A DNA stretch of 64,000 nt from Karalla daura (taxonomy: Eukaryota > Chordata > Actinopteri > Chaetodontiformes > Leiognathidae): the NCBI GenBank assembly GCA_029224185.1, contig CM055205.1, positions 6,665,309-6,729,308 on the forward strand, given 5' to 3'. Shown here one piece after another: positions 52,275 through 64,000 of the stretch. Positions within the stretch are counted from its first letter, which is position 1, and the number at the start of each line of letters is the position of its first letter. The translations under genes were made by a program, and so were the position numbers. A model generated the notes under the pieces. That model did not search any database and was not told the DNA's origin. It was given only the letters and a program-made list of their open reading frames with translations.

Positions 52275-52475
52275 CGTACGCAGTGGACAAGTGGTTAGTG
52301 CTGATGGTTGTGGGTTCATATGGCGGACCAAGCCTTTATCTGTTTGGTTCTCATCCAAAAACGAACATGTTTATACTCAGAACTGGAGACACTTAATTGT
52401 CCTGAGGTGTGATAATCAATGTTTTGTCCTTTGATGGACTAGTGACCTGTCCAGGGTGTTCACACTGCCTTCATC
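52275..52475. repeat. interspersed repeat, opposite orientation to those at 40 kb
   Basis: The block order is GCAGTGGACAAGTGGTTAGT, GTTGTGGGTTCATATGG, CCAAAAACGAACATG, TTAATTGTCCTGAGGTGTGA and TGGACTAGTGACCTGTCCAG. It is the reverse-orientation layout of the repeat at 40,263-40,650. Confidence 0.75.
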
Positions 52476-52859
52476 CCACTTGCAGTGGAGATGTGTTCGA
52501 GTTAACCCCTGCAAATGCTGTGGAGTACAAAGTAAGATCCTGGACGGATATTGGGTGGATGCTACTTTAATGACGCTTCAGCAGTGCACCCTCCTGGCTC
52601 ACCTGGTTAGAAGGCAGCAGCTGACCTCCCTGAGCTGCAGGGCCGGGGTCCACTGCGCCCCAGCCTCAGCATCAATCATAATCAGCTCCCTGTGTGTGTG
52701 TATGTGTGTGTCCGCAAGATTTAATAAAGCAAGAGCCTCGGGGTTTTACACCATTTCATTTCTGGTAACACAATCACAATATAACAATCGGATCCGTATT
52801 TTTTTTAACTCAGGGCATAACACACCTTGTCACTCAAAACCATCTCTCCCTCCTCCCCC

Positions 52860-53917
52860 TCTCCCTCCTCCCTCTCTCTCTCTCTCTCTCCTCCCCCGGC
52901 GGAAGTGCCTTCATTTCTCCCCTCTCAGTCGGATAAGAGCAGCTCCAGGAGCTGCAGCCTGAGCCACATGCGTCCGCACACCCCATGTTTACACCGATCC
53001 ACCCGAGAGTAAACAACAACGACGACACTAGCGACGGCGACGGAGGCGACGGCGACGAGCGACGAGTGAGGGACGCGGCGGCGGAGCTCCAGGCGGCCCG
53101 AGGACCGACTTCTCCCCGGGTTTAGGGCACCGTTTTCGGCGCAGAAGGGAAAGGGAGGGAGGGGGCTGCGCATTCCTCCACGCAGAGGTCCGCCGACGGG
53201 AGCTCCGGCCCAGCCTTCGGCGGGGACACACCGATGTTTACCGGAGACTTTGGCTCCGTGTGCTCGGTGTCCTCCCCGGTATGAACCCGGAGCTTTGATG
53301 AATAATTCACGGTCTCGGTGTCCGAGGCTGCGCCCGACGCCGACCAACCGGGCCCCGATGGTGGACTAGAGACCGAAGGAGCGAGAGAGAAAGAGCTCAC
53401 AGAGATCTGAGATCCCGGGCCCGGACTGGACAGCAGAGGAGGCGGACAGACTCAGTTCAGTTGGAGGCTTCTCGTCTGGGTGTTGTTTGGTAGTCATGTT
53501 GCCGAGTCGGTGGGGGAGGAGAGACGGGGCCCCCAGTGTTTCCAGTCGCTCCAGTGTCGGGTTGAGTCTATGATTCTCGGCACCAAAGGTCAGAACATCG
53601 TCCATTGTCATCTTGGTGTTTTTTTTTTCTTTTTGGGGAGAATGACGCTGATGCATCTTCACCCACTCCCCCACACGCGCCTTACTCGGCTGAGCTCAGC
53701 GGTCTGAGTGTTATTCTTGCTCTTGAAAGAACCGTCTACCTCCTTGTTATTGCATCAGGTCAGAGTTGTTAAACAGACTTCTCTACAGACTTTTTAATAC
53801 CTCCATGAATCTACCTCAAGTACAACTCAGTTTTCTGCTCAACACCAAGGGCCCATGTGTCCCCTGAAGAACACCTCCTCCACCTCGTTGTTTGTGCATG
53901 CTCTCAACTCTGTTTAG
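52860..53917 (+). promoter_or_regulatory. trim71: trim71 promoter region and 5' untranslated sequence
   Basis: A CpG-rich stretch (about 52,910-53,430) with repeated GACGGCGACG-type units is preceded by a CT-rich tract (52,848-52,892). No family-like open frame is present before the trim71 ATG. Possible 5' UTR donors are CCCCG|GTATGA near 53,279 and CAG|GTCAGA near 53,759, paired with the acceptor-like CTCAACTCTGTTTAG that ends at 53,917. Whether the leader is spliced cannot be decided from sequence alone. Confidence 0.5.
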
Positions 53918-54655
53918 ATGGCTTCGTTTCCAGACTCCGACCTGCAGACATGCCCGCTCTGCAAGGAGCTCTGTGGCTCCTCTGCGCCTATCTCCTCCAG
54001 CTCTTCTACCTCTTCATCTTCCTCGCATACCTCGTCTTCCTCCAGTCAGACCACCCGGAGGCTGCACGTCCTACCCTGCCTCCACGCCTTCTGTAGGCAG
54101 TGCCTGGAGGGCCAGCGCAGTCCCGGGGACCCTCTCAAGCTGAGGTGCCCCACCTGCGACCAGAAGGTGTCCATCTCTGAGGCCGGGGTGGACTCTCTGC
54201 CTTCCTCCAACTTCCTCTTCAGCAATCTGCTGGACGTGGTGGTGAGCTCCGAGGAGCAGATCCAGAACAAGAACGGCCACCACCACCACCGGGGAGGCTT
54301 GGGCGGGGGCTCCACGGGCTTCCACCACCCTCATGGAGGTCTGCTGCACCCCCACCACCTGGGAGAGCCCCAGTGCAGCTCCTGCGATGAGGAGAACCCA
54401 GCCACCTCCCACTGCCTTGACTGCCAGGAGTACCTGTGTGACAACTGCGTGAGGGCTCACCAAAGGGTGCGGCTGACCAAGGACCACTTCATCGAGTGCC
54501 TGGGAGAGAGCCTCCACCTGGGCCGGGTCAACGCCAACAGCAACTCGGGCCAGTCGGGGGTGTCCGTCTCCCTCGCCCAGTCCCTGCAGAACAACTTTGC
54601 CCTGTTGTCCCTCTTCCAGGATCGCATGAGCTACTGCCAACACCATGACAATGAG
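53918..54655 (+). CDS. trim71: TRIM71 / LIN-41 E3 ligase and RNA-binding repressor, first coding exon
   Basis: It encodes 246 residues in phase 0, ending CQHHDNE before GTGAGG, the exon end I remember for TRIM71. The start MASFPDSDLQTCPLCKEL matches the family. RING finger: C12, C15, C54, H56, C59, C62, C77 and C80 (C3HC4), with a serine-rich insertion (residues 26-44) between the second and third ligands. A histidine- and glycine-rich linker (121-130) follows. B-box 1 begins at C133 and C136, with HCLDCQEYLCDNCVRAH and KDH. B-box 2 opens at C230. The coiled coil, filamin and NHL domains lie in later exons outside the window. TRIM71 is a let-7 target that ubiquitinates partners and represses mRNAs in stem cells and early embryos (established knowledge). 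An acceptor-like CTGTTTAG directly precedes the ATG. Confidence 0.96.
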
Positions 54656-55621
54656 GTGAGGAGAGAAACTACCACACGCTTGGCTTAAGCTGGAGAATGA
54701 TGCAGAGGCAAATAACGCACAGGGTCAGACTGGTTGCACCTTTGCGATCCTGTCCCTCACATGTTTAAATGGGAGCTAAAATGCAGCCTACCTCCCGGGG
54801 AACTTCACATCCTCATTCGTGTTGACATATTGAACTTTGAAACAGAAGTCGAAAAACGGGAATCTGAACACAGTGGTGTAAAATATTTGACAGAGAGTGC
54901 TTCCCACATTATTCAGTTACACAAGTAAATGAAAGCAAACGACAGAAGTGTCAATGCCAGTGCACACGCTCCTGGCTTTTCCTCAAAATCTGATTCCTCC
55001 TTTTATTCTTGCTCAAATATAAGTTTGGTGCTCTGGTTACCTCAAGAAGTGTAAACAAGTGCTTTAGTACCAAAGTTGCTGAACTCTGGTGGTTAGTAAG
55101 GAACTAAAAGTCACATGATTGCTCATGTGAGTGGCAGGCAAGACAGGCTAAGCCTATATGTAGTTGCCAGATAAGCATGAAATGAATGTGTATAAAAACA
55201 GACCATAATATTTCTACATCAGAATTTCTGATAAAACCAGTATTCTATAATTTCTATGTTTACACAAAAGAACAAGAGATTGAGAGATTGATACTCCAGT
55301 TAACTGTCCTAGGTCCCCTTCATGAAATTAATGGGCAATGTGTCCATTACAGATTTGTGGTGTTTTTGCATTTGAAGCCAATCAGCTGGCACCGTGGCAT
55401 TGGTGTTGTTGTGCTTGCACACCTACACACACTCCTTAAGTAGTGTAATAGCATTATGTGAGTGGTATAGAACCATACTCAAGGCCATATGGCCTCAGGT
55501 TCAAAGGGAGCTGAGTGGCTCTTCACCTAGTTCCCTGGAGACAAACAGGCACGCGTGCTGAGCTGGATTTATACACACAGAGACATTCAGGGCCTGCATG
55601 CACACATGCACGCACACACAC

Positions 55622-55623
55622 AT

Positions 55624-55716
<93 letters not shown>
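55622..55716. repeat. long (CA)n microsatellite
   Basis: CA dinucleotides run almost perfectly for over 90 bases, after a mixed CATGCACG leader from about 55,595. It is the longest dinucleotide array in the window. Confidence 0.95.
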
Positions 55717-55717
<1 letters not shown>

Positions 55718-58700
55718 CCATACACTCTTATAAGCATAGACACATGCAGTTAGTTAATCTGTACCACACCATCTATTCAGGGCAGAGAGAGGCCCCCGGA
55801 GTAACTGCACACATGTTTCTACGACTGTTAGAAGTCTTATCCGAGGGCATATTATTGAGATCTAGCTTTCTTTTGACAATGGCAAAGACAAGTTGGAGCT
55901 CTAGGCCCAAAGTTTCTTTCTTCTCTCTCTTTTTTTTAACCATGTGATCAAGGCGAAGCAAACTACAAACGCCTGTAAAACAGGAAACCCACTTTTTCTT
56001 GGTTTAGTCATATGGTCAGGAAGAATAACAAATAGCTCAAGCAGGGGGTCTTGGAATGCCATTTTGTACCACTTCTGGTTTCTGTTTAGGTGCTCAGAGA
56101 AGCTCTTCCTGCTGCTGGAGAATATACGTCTTGGTCACGAGAGCGTGAATGAAAAATGGATCTTAGACTACATTAAAGTGGTTTAGCGAGGGGATCGTCT
56201 TTGTTTCATCAAGTCTTAGCCTTTCCAGGAGCATTGTTCTGCTTCTTGGTGTGTTTCCAACCATTAGTGAAATAGTTCGAAACCAGCTGCAGGAATGCAC
56301 ACTGCCTTGCCTTGATGCTCCCTTGTGGATCCTTGTGCACACAATAAATACAAGAACCCATTACTAACAACGTTGCACTGCACAGTGCTGCTGGTAGTCA
56401 GAAACTCCACAAAGTGCCGTACTCAGTACTCAGCCCTAAAGATGCCCAGCTTCTCCATGTGAGAAGGAGACAGTAATTATCTCCATGTATGCGTCACAGA
56501 TAACACTGAGCTTCGTGAAAAACAGCAGCGCTGGACTGAAGGAGCAACTATATATATATAAAAAAAACAAAATCCAGATAAGTTGCCTCCATTCCACTTT
56601 ACTTTCACATTATTGTTTTGCTATTATTACATGGAGCGCACAGGTCAAAGTGTTGGGTGAAACTGCTGAATGTGGGAAAATACAGCGACATCAATAAATG
56701 ACTAATTCACACTGCGGTACACTAAATGTTAATTAAACGCCTAGTCACGAAGGGTCTGTTCAGATTTCCAATTAAATTTTTTCCGTGACCCCTCGCTTTT
56801 CCCCAGACGTGCACACGCATGCCCCTCCCGTTCCACTGCCAGTAAATAGGTGGGTTCAGTTTTCCAGTAAGGGCTTCATTTCCCAGTAATGCCTCACTCA
56901 CCAGGCTTCAGCCCTGGGGGAGGGAATGACACAGGAGAAGGCCGGTCCTCACCTACGAGCTCCGAGCAAGGCAGAGTCATTGTCCATCAGCCAGCTCTTC
57001 ATCCATCATGTGTCAGAATGGTGCCTTTCATAACCCGTCTGTTCTAAGAACTGGTTTTTGGCCCTTTCGCGATCGTAGGTGCTGCTGAATGGGTTAAGTT
57101 GAATGCAAATGGTTAGTATGGTTTGACTCATCCAACACAAATTTGCTTTAGCTTCTGAAACTTGAGGGGAAGAAGTCACCTCTTTCCTGTGCTTCACCAG
57201 TTACGACGAAACAGTGATGTGTCAAACTATTTCAGTCCAAAGTTCATTTCAAATCTAAAAAAAAAATACCATCAAACAAGATAACAAATAGACATCACAA
57301 TAGAAAACCAGCCGACGGCACAAAACGAGATGGTTTGGAACGGGAACGGGACAGAAGAAGAAAGCCACAGTGAATTTGCTCTGAGAAACCTCTTCCTGAA
57401 ACATCACTTTAATGAGCTTCATAAATCCCCTCCTCCTCATCATTTATTTATCCATGTACTTCACACACTTCTGAAGTTCCTTTTTGAGCCAGTTTGTAGT
57501 ATGACTTGATGTAACCGCCTCATCTAGACCGCTCGATAATTTTACCCCGCAGACAGAAAAACACACAGTATTAAGAGTAGTTCTAGCACTTCAGTCGGAG
57601 ACCACCTCTCAAACATTTTGTACAACCTCACAAAACCGTGAAACTTTTCCACCCTGTTAGTGTAATTAACATAGCCCTCACACAATACCGACAATTAAAA
57701 TGTTAAACAGTAATGAGCTCTTCTTGGCCATTTGCCATTTCTGTCAACAATAGGGCCATTATTTTTTCTGCATTATTAAGAACTGATGTATTAGCTGCTT
57801 TTGCATCGCGTAGTACCAGGGACTCAATAGGAGCCACTCCCTGAGGAGAGCGTGCCACACAGTGAGCTTTTTACTATTAACGTTTGCACGCCCAATCAGA
57901 ACCATGTAACAGTGTCATGCCGAACATTAGCATTAGCCACCATCGAGCCCAATTTTCTTTGTACTTTGAAGTATGACTGTCTGACTCTGTCATACTCTGT
58001 TGTAAAAATGGACGGAACAGGGTGGAACACCCGTGTTGAGCCATTGGTTCAAAACAGCAGATGATTGAATCAATGGATAGATATTTTTCCAGGTGTGTAG
58101 CATTCCTTGGTGTACTAAGAGTCTAACCTGCCAAACTACTCAATTTATCAGTTTGTGTAAGAGACTCTCTCCGATGCATACCTCAGCCCTCATAGGGAGG
58201 TCAATGGAAACCTAATTTGTAGTAGTACATGTAGTAGTAACATCTAGTAACATCTCATGCTAAAAAATCATTTACAAACAGTTGTGTGAAGTCCTTTTTA
58301 CTATTGCGTATACCTTTCTTTTGCAAAGTACTGGCCATTTAGTTTTATGGATTGTGGAAACTAGCCCCATTCCTTGCAGACGCCCCTTGTTGCATGGAGG
58401 AAGAGATCTCATCTCCACGATTGTCAGTCATATGATTTTCTCCTCTTTTACTTGTTAATCACATTTGCAGTTGAATCTCCTGGCGAAAGAACCTCCTGGT
58501 ATGCTAAGCTATTTTCTGTCATTTTCAAGCCTGGAAGTATAGGCTCCCGACTGTATCTGCTTCAGTTGCTCTCACGCAAGCCCAAAGCATTCATAGCCTA
58601 TATCCAGCCAGTTGGCCATCAGCTATAGCCCTCCACTGCAGCCCACCAGGCAGGCTCTACATCTGCTTTTGTCTGTATAACTTTGGGCTTGGCATGGCAG

Positions 58701-60302
58701 GCCGATATGAGAAGACTCCATTGTGTGAGTTATGGAGCAGAGTTTTTTCTTTTTTTTTTTTTTCAGAAGCTAGGGTCTGTCCCCTTTGCTGCGTTACGTA
58801 AGCGTTGCCAAGGACTTCATCCTCTCCCGGGAGAGTGGTGGTGGCGGTGGTCACTGAAACACCTAGACAATAGAAATCTCCAGCGTTCGACCTGACCACG
58901 GTAACAAAACCGAATTGATGAGGTGAAAGGCTAAACAAATGTACATTTTAGCCTGCAAATGCCCAGAATGAGGCAGTGATCTTGCAAAAGGTGTAAAAAG
59001 AAGTAATTAAACCCAAACACTAGCAATGCTCGGGTTTCAGAGTCCTGTTTTTCTGAACATTAGTTCAACATATCTGGAGACTTTTGCCAGTTTTCAGTTA
59101 TTTTAATTTCTTCTAGCCACACTGGCAATAGGAAGACTTGTGTAAGTGTGTACTTAATGTAGTGCTTGGTAGGCTTTTTTTGGAAATTGATATCATCTTC
59201 AGCCTCAGGAAATCTGGTTAAGACTCAGATATTGGAAAAACATGGATAGCGATACTTTGACAGGGAGGGACAGGCAAAAGTCTCTCGCTTCATGTTTAAC
59301 TTCATCAACTGTAACGGAGAGAGAAGTTGTGTTTTTTTTTTCAGTTCCCAGTGCTGACCGTAGACGTGAATATCAAATTTATTTGCTTTGGCGTGACTTT
59401 TCTCCCAATTCTCTGCACACAGATAAAAACTTTGATTCACTTGGCAGCCGGAGGTATCACCAATTGTAGACGTTTGTTTCTGAAACGATGGAAAGGGATA
59501 GATGAATGAAGGCTTTCAGTTGCAAGATAAGACTTTTCAGGCAGCGGGGTTGGCCGGCTACCCTCAAGATACGAATGGAAAGGGTACGGGCACGCACACA
59601 CGCGAGTGGCCATGGTGGCTTACTTAACAGCATGAATGTCACTTGTTACCCATCTCAAGCACTGGCGGTCAAAGACGGGCCCACATTGTGTGTGAAGTGG
59701 GAATGGAAAATTGGATTACATCAAAGGACTGCCCTCTGCTCGCTGCGATGTCAGCCCCCAGCGTAGACATACATGCGCGGATCCCTCTGATAGACACCTA
59801 ATGATATGATAATCCCACGGGGTGTCACTACGTGCTCCTGATTAACATGTTGCCACCATGACAATACTCCTGACTGTGCATAAGCTAGATTTATACACAC
59901 ACACACATTGTAATATAACAATCGAAAAATAACATGACATGTTGATGAATTGAATTAACAAATGCCTCAGTGAGAGCAATCCGTGGCGATTTAATGGTGG
60001 TCAAGGTGTCACACTTAAATGCCATAGTAATCAATTAGACAGCACCCACCTACAGTGATATAGGGGCAGTTTGAAGCAACTGGACCTGCCGGGGTTGCCT
60101 CTGAGCGCCTTGTCGAGTGTGGCTTGACGATGTGGGCGACTAGCGGCCCTCTGTGCTCGCTCCAAAATTCCCGGCATTGAAGTCCCATCTTCAGCACGAA
60201 GCGCTGTGATGGTGAAGACTCTCTAGTGAAGAAAGAATGGCACATGATCAATCTGAGGTATTTTTTAAAGCACTGTTTTCACTGTGATTAATTCATGGAA
60301 AT

Positions 60303-60640
60303 TAGGGCTGCAACAAACGGTTATTTTAGCAGTCGATCAATCTGTCGATTATTTACTCGATTACTTGTTTGGTAATAAAATGGCGCTTAATGGTGAAAAT
60401 TTGTTTACCCTCTTTATAAGACTTTTAATGGTTAGGTTGTTTTTTTTCCAATTTTCTGTCATTGGGGATTAAAGAAACCAGATAACCAAATACTGAGATC
60501 AGAGAACATTTTCCGAATTTCTTAAAATCTTATTTTTTTTAAATGCTTAAATCAATTAATTAATGTCATCCAAATAGTTGATGATTACTTTATTAGTCGA
60601 TCAATCGTCGATTAATCACAAGTTGTTACAACTGTTATGG
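60303..60640. mobile_element. MITE-like nonautonomous DNA element common in teleosts
   Basis: It opens TAGGGCTGCAACAAACGGTT and contains CGATCAATCTGTCGATTATT, TTGTTTGGTAATAAAATGG, TAAAGAAACCAGATAACC and, at the far end, GTCGATCAATCGTCGATTAA. The ends are degenerate inverted repeats. No coding capacity. The sequence matches in outline a very abundant fish repeat I remember; assignment to hAT or another superfamily is not certain. Confidence 0.75.
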
Positions 60641-62929
60641 AAATAATTATGTTATTTTGGCAGCATATATATATACACATAAATGTACATACCCACACCA
60701 GTGCTGGTGGGGTTAAGGGCGGATGGCGTGGACTGAGAGCTGGACAGATAATGGTTGCTGGGCAATGAGTGGCCACAATGCCTCGTGTTTATAAGGATGA
60801 GGTGAAGTTGAACTAATCAGGTTGAAGGCCTACAAACACTCTTGTATCTCCTTGGGGGCTTTTTTTTCTCCAGCTTGAAAGTGAAGAAGAATGGGATGTT
60901 CAGTTCCAGTGGGAGGTCTAGGACTGCCATTTCCAACGATTCTGCTTTCCTTTGTCAGACTCTCCTCCTTGCTGCTGCAGAGGAGGACTATCACTTGAAA
61001 CATATGGCTTTGTGAATCACAAGTTCTACTCCCCCTGTCTGGAGCTCGCTAGCGCAGAATGTTTGTAAGGAAACCTAACCCAACACTGACGCTGATACAA
61101 GGCCAGAGGAATTCCTGTAACTTGAGTTTATACCTCCTGGGTTCTCTTTTCCCCTTCTCGCTCGCTCTCCCTCTCTCTCTCTCTCTCACACACACATTGG
61201 GCATTTCCTCTGCCGACTGCTGCCTTTCTCATCAGAGCTCCCTGTCTGCTCTGTGTCAGAGACAATGGACATTATGGATGCAGAAAGTCTCCTCAACATG
61301 ATAAAGCAGCTGTTGCTGTTGAGGGCCAAGTGATTACGTTTCATCACTACTGGAAGTATCTGTGCGAGTGTGTGGCAGAAGTGTTTTCTTTTCTAAGAGC
61401 ATCTCCCATCTGTAGGTCATTATCCTCCGAAGAGGATTTTAGTGTGTGTGTGTATGTGTGTGCGTTTCCACACAGCCAGCAGAATTGGATTATATGAAGT
61501 TGGACTTCCAGGGTTTTAATGTGCAACATGTGCCCAGTAATTAGAAAGCATTCCCAGTTTCCTGTGTGTTGTGAGTGTGTTTCATGTAGGCTGAGGGGGA
61601 GTGTGTGCATGTGTGTGTGTGTGTGTCCTACCTTTGATGTCCATTTGAGGACTTTGGGCCATATAAATTTAATGGATAGAAAGGAAGGCATTTATCACAT
61701 TCTCTTTGACAACAGGATTTAAAACCCATTCAAAAGCCTGAACCTGCGGCTTCCTACTCAGCGGTTGGGCACAAATGGGGTTTTAATTGGCCATTATTTG
61801 ACCTCACTCAACGGGATTGCACTATTAACACATTTTACACAGACCATACCTATTTATGGGACACTGCAGAGCTTCCAGCCATGGTTCTGCAGATGTTACA
61901 GCAGGTTACCTTTGTTTTGGAACAAACACACACCGGTTGAGCAGTCGGCACACTTGGACCACGCCTTTAGCTGCCAGCAGCTCCTTGTAGGAGGCTGATT
62001 GTTCTCAGTCGCTTTGGCTAAACCATAGCAACGCAACTCTGAAAATCACACACATCCAGGTAACACATCCCTGTCCAGCCCACATCGAGTCAGTGGGACA
62101 TTATGAATCAAGTATGCGCCCAATACACCTGCGTTGCTTTTACTCTGCAGGCAGCAGCTTTTATTTCACATAACCATAGTATATGTTTGTCTTGTGCGCG
62201 GGTGTGGGCTGTTACAAGATGCAAATTTGTGTGCGTACGAGACTCAACATCCAGAGAAATGTCTGACGCTATGCTAGCTTTAACCAGCCAGAGATTGGGC
62301 GATGGGATGTCTTCTAAATACCAAAAACCAGCAAAAAAACAGTAATCTTTGGTCACAGTCCTGGTGAGGGACTTTTGCAGATAACTGAGTTCAGCTGATT
62401 GCTCAGACTCTCCACAACAGTCCAGGGCCCTGACGTGGTGAAATGAAGTCCCAGAGATTTTCGAAGAATTCCCGCCTTTTGTTTCCGCTTGAGGGATTTG
62501 CATCATGCACATATGGATTGATTGGTCAGTGCAACATATAACAGCCATTACCTCATGTCCATTGTTTCGTTTACTTATATAACCTGGCCAGTTCTTCTTC
62601 AAGCCATCTGCCATGCAGGCGTATGACTGTGTATGACAACCAGGTGATTAATGACCGAGGACACTGGGCTAGCAAATAATCAGCGATGGACTCATTATTG
62701 CGCATGTTGCTATACTGTGTCAATGTACCGTTTTTGTATCGTCTCGGTCACTGGAGTGATTTGTGAGCGGCCAGGGCGTGGGTTTTTGATCCATCAGGCG
62801 TGCGGATAGTCAATCCTATCTACGATGTCGCTGCAGCGAGAATAGCTGCTCTCTGGCCATATGCAGAGAGACATGCAGTCATTACATGTCAGCTGCTCCA
62901 CATTTCATTCACATAGCTTGCTCGAAGCT

Positions 62930-63330
62930 CACAGCTCCCTCCCCTCCCCTCCCCTCCCCTCGCTCTCACTCGCTCGCTCTCCTTTTTTTTTTTTTCCAGC
63001 CCGAGTATTAAGCACAGGACAGTCAGTCACATGCGCGCCGGGTAAAGAGGCCAGCTGACTGTGGTTTGTTTTCCTTCCCCGCTGCGGAGCCGTCCAATCA
63101 CAGCGCCGGCTGGCGGCCACCGCCCCCACCCCCACCCCCCCCATGTTGCATCTGGCCGGGTTTCAAAACATCGGCAGGCAGGCAGGCATGTCCGTGTGCG
63201 CGTCGTCGGTGGCAACAGGCCAACGGGGGTTGCCACGAGAGGGCGTGGCCACGGCGGACCAGGAAGGGAGCACAGCGACGGGGAGGAGGAGGGAGGGAGC
63301 CGCTTCACGTGAACAGCGTGTGCAGGGCGT
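62930..63330. promoter_or_regulatory. second CpG-rich, promoter-like segment inside the trim71 intron
   Basis: A TCCCC-repeat pyrimidine tract (62,937-62,960) and a T run precede GC- and CpG-rich DNA with a CCAAT box at 63,094-63,098 (CGTCCAATCACAG) in forward orientation. No convincing open frame was seen. It could be an alternative trim71 promoter, an enhancer-type CpG island, or the start of an unannotated transcript on either strand. Confidence 0.3.
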
Positions 63331-64000
63331 TTTGGGGAAAGGTGTCAGCGAGAGCCGTACAAGGAGGCTTGTCTGGCAGATGGTGTCGCTGGGAATGTTG
63401 GGATTGAGAATTCCACAGATTATCTCAGTCTGGACGCAGCGGAGTTCAGGGGCCTGTGCGGCTCTGTTTGGCCGCCGCATCTACCTGCTGTGCTGGAACC
63501 CAAAGTGGTTGTGAAACGGGGGTCCTGAAGCGTGTTTTAATTCATCTGGCACGCGCTCCTCTCGCAGGGAAAGCAACAGCATCGCTGACTTGCTGGAAGA
63601 AATGCTGCTCGCTGCATTTATTTAACACGTCTTGTGCGATAAAGGTATAAAGGAGAGAGATGTTTCTCAGTTGAACACGAAACACTCATGCATGGTTATG
63701 ACCTCATTGTGAGCCTTATATTGTGAAGATCTAGACTCTACATGGCTATGTGTTTTTTTACGAGGGCGTTGTGAATGACATTAACAAAGACGACTGTACC
63801 CCACCTCCTCCTGCTGGCTGCTCACTAGCTGACTGTTAAATTGTGGATGAAGTGAATGGAGAGAGTACTTTGTGGTTTTTCTTTTGGGCAGGTGCTGTCA
63901 GTTGCTCTTGAGATTCTTCAGGTTCCAGACAGACCGACATGTAACTTCAAGTGGAAGGAATGTCCTCGTAGAGGTTTTGGCACCCATAACTTTTCGGCCA

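Larger units (their letters stand above)
48230..52840. other. intergenic region between topaz1 and trim71
   Basis: Mostly AT-rich unique sequence without recognisable genes. It contains a coding-like remnant on the - strand at about 49,072-49,330, a repeat fragment at 50,500-50,690 and a nearly full-length interspersed repeat at 52,275-52,475. The rest (48,300-49,000, 49,500-50,450 and 50,800-52,250) shows nothing I can name. Confidence 0.6.
54656..64000 (+). other. trim71: trim71 intron after the first coding exon (continues beyond the window)
   Basis: It begins with donor GTGAGG after the phase-0 codon. The next exon should start with a segment resembling VLHLYCDTC; I looked for it on this strand and did not find it, so the intron is at least 9.3 kb. 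It holds a long CA microsatellite (55,622-55,716), a MITE-like element (60,303-60,640), a TG run near 61,605-61,625 and a CpG-rich segment (62,930-63,330). The remaining unique sequence shows nothing I can name. Confidence 0.7.

Noticed and set aside
55622..55716. CRISPR-like regular repeat array
   Set aside because: Plain dinucleotide microsatellite without spacers, in a vertebrate genome.
63892..63960. possible second trim71 coding exon starting GTGCTGTC after GGGCAG
   Set aside because: The translation (VLSVALEIL) does not match the expected B-box 2 sequence with Cys and His ligands.

Overview
The window is vertebrate nuclear DNA, almost certainly from a teleost fish. It has short introns with GT-AG boundaries, GC-rich coding exons, many CA/GA/GATA microsatellites and copies of interspersed repeats typical of fish. 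I rebuilt the gene models by hand from splice signals, reading phase and remembered vertebrate families; no database search was possible.

Layout: (1) 1-6.8 kb, + strand: the last four coding exons and 3' UTR of snrk, an SNF1/AMPK-related Ser/Thr kinase. (2) 6.8-13.8 kb: no gene recognised. (3) 13.8-16.9 kb, - strand: a complete seven-exon abhd5 (CGI-58), the non-catalytic co-activator of lipid-droplet lipolysis. (4) 17-41 kb: about 24 kb without a recognisable protein gene, but with a clear mir-138 hairpin at 38,648-38,734. CpG-rich promoter-like segments at about 28.8-29.2 and 36.2-36.45 kb could start its primary transcript. (5) 41.3-48.0 kb, + strand: a 20-exon gene read as topaz1, the germ-cell PAZ-domain protein, with two consecutive GC-AG introns and a 20-nt microexon. 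(6) 48.2-52.8 kb: intergenic, with repeat copies and one coding-like remnant. (7) 52.9-64 kb, + strand: 5' region and first coding exon of trim71 (lin-41), followed by more than 9 kb of its first coding intron, which holds a second CpG-rich segment near 63 kb.

From memory of the human map, SNRK - ANO10 - ABHD5 - MIR138-1 - TOPAZ1 lie in this order on 3p22-p21. The window keeps most of that order, which supports the calls for abhd5, mir-138 and topaz1. Differences are that no ano10 exon is seen, abhd5 points the opposite way, and trim71 follows topaz1 directly. The genes do not form a pathway: snrk and abhd5 concern metabolism, mir-138 neuronal regulation, topaz1 the germ line and trim71 early-embryonic RNA control. 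The most interesting material is the mir-138 landscape and the unusual splicing of topaz1.
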